Assembly (NCBI GenBank): GCA_900545305.1
Contig: UQYD01000003.1
Coordinates: 37,142-101,141, forward strand
Source of the DNA: an uncultured Eubacterium sp.
GTDB taxonomy: Bacteria > Bacillota > Clostridia > Lachnospirales > CAG-274
Length of the DNA stretch: 64,000 bases
Reading direction: 5' to 3'
The position numbers and the translations under genes were made by a program. Positions 63,887 through 64,000 of this stretch are shown one piece after another. Every line of letters starts with the position of its first letter. The first letter of the stretch is position 1. A model generated the notes under the pieces. It made no database searches and was not told the DNA's origin. It saw nothing but the letters and a program-made list of their open reading frames with translations.

Positions 63887-64000
63887 TTAGTCTTTGCAAA
63901 TAACCTTTGAACCTTCACCATCAATTACAATTCCCTGACGGTTGTTAATTGGGCATAGATTCAAATCCGAAAATTCAGTCATTATTTTCTCAGTAACTTT
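63887..64000 (-). CDS. C-terminal end of an unidentified gene (right edge)
   Basis: Reading in from the right edge, an open frame of 37 codons ends at TAA 63889-63887. Visible residues include EFSDLNLCPINNRQGIVIDG and a final SKVICKD. A terminator follows 90 nt downstream, which supports a real 3' end. Too short to identify. Confidence 0.5.
   Translation of the reverse strand, partial: KVTEKIMTEFSDLNLCPINNRQGIVIDGEGSKVICKD

Overview
The window is AT-rich and most neighbouring genes share a strand and sit close together. Gene content points to an anaerobic Firmicute of the class Clostridia, most likely a plant-fibre-degrading Lachnospiraceae relative. Supporting this are a dockerin-bearing secreted pectinesterase, a hybrid-cluster protein with a Crp/Fnr regulator, GlnRS, LCP and MATE proteins, Gram-positive promoters (TTGACA-N17-TATAAT) with strong GGAGG ribosome sites, a CIRCE element and a Bacillus-type SOS box. 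No transposase, integrase or rRNA was seen. The species assignment is inference.

Layout. 1-1.3 kb: 5' part of uvrB with an SOS-type promoter. 1.3-4.1 kb: a two-gene AbiG-like (abortive infection) module lying between two perfect 25-bp direct repeats, each of which supplies the -35 of a leftward promoter. 4.1-7.0 kb: a ZIP metal transporter under a DtxR-like palindrome, a secreted transglutaminase-like protein and a Thr-rich membrane protein. 7.0-15.8 kb: a leftward Ter-type stress operon (P-type Ca2+ ATPase, rhomboid, YceG-like, TelA, TerD, TerA-like, TerD) behind a leader with a 26-codon ORF and an intrinsic terminator. 15.9-34.8 kb: a type I-B CRISPR-Cas locus, cas6-8b-7-5-3-4-1-2, feeding an array of about 151 repeats. 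35-39.5 kb: lon and htpG. 39.7-42.3 kb: pectinesterase. 42.3-58 kb: mixed housekeeping genes (LytTR regulator, tRNA-Leu, two FAD enzymes, LCP, glnS, Crp/Fnr-hcp pair, MATE, YHYH protein, CmpB-like, wecB, truA). 58-61 kb: a two-component system. 61-64 kb: a WYL regulator with repeated operators, two small genes and a secreted protein.

Most interesting part: the 1-kb region in front of cas6. On the strand opposite the cas genes there is a compact transcription unit (promoter, a degenerate CRISPR repeat ending in the exact ATGTAAAT handle, a guide-like stretch, an intrinsic terminator). The guide-like stretch matches the cas promoter region at 22 of its first 27 positions. Mismatches fall at 6, 12 and 18, the positions flipped out in Cascade guide-target duplexes, plus 16 and 21, and a CCA sits at the PAM position. 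This looks like a crRNA-like RNA that directs the type I-B effector to its own cas promoter. Just beyond it is a separate three-spacer mini-array with variant repeats, and the main array holds a 33-nt spacer identical to part of cas5 in the same operon, next to a non-CCW flank. Together these suggest the locus controls itself through its own guides.
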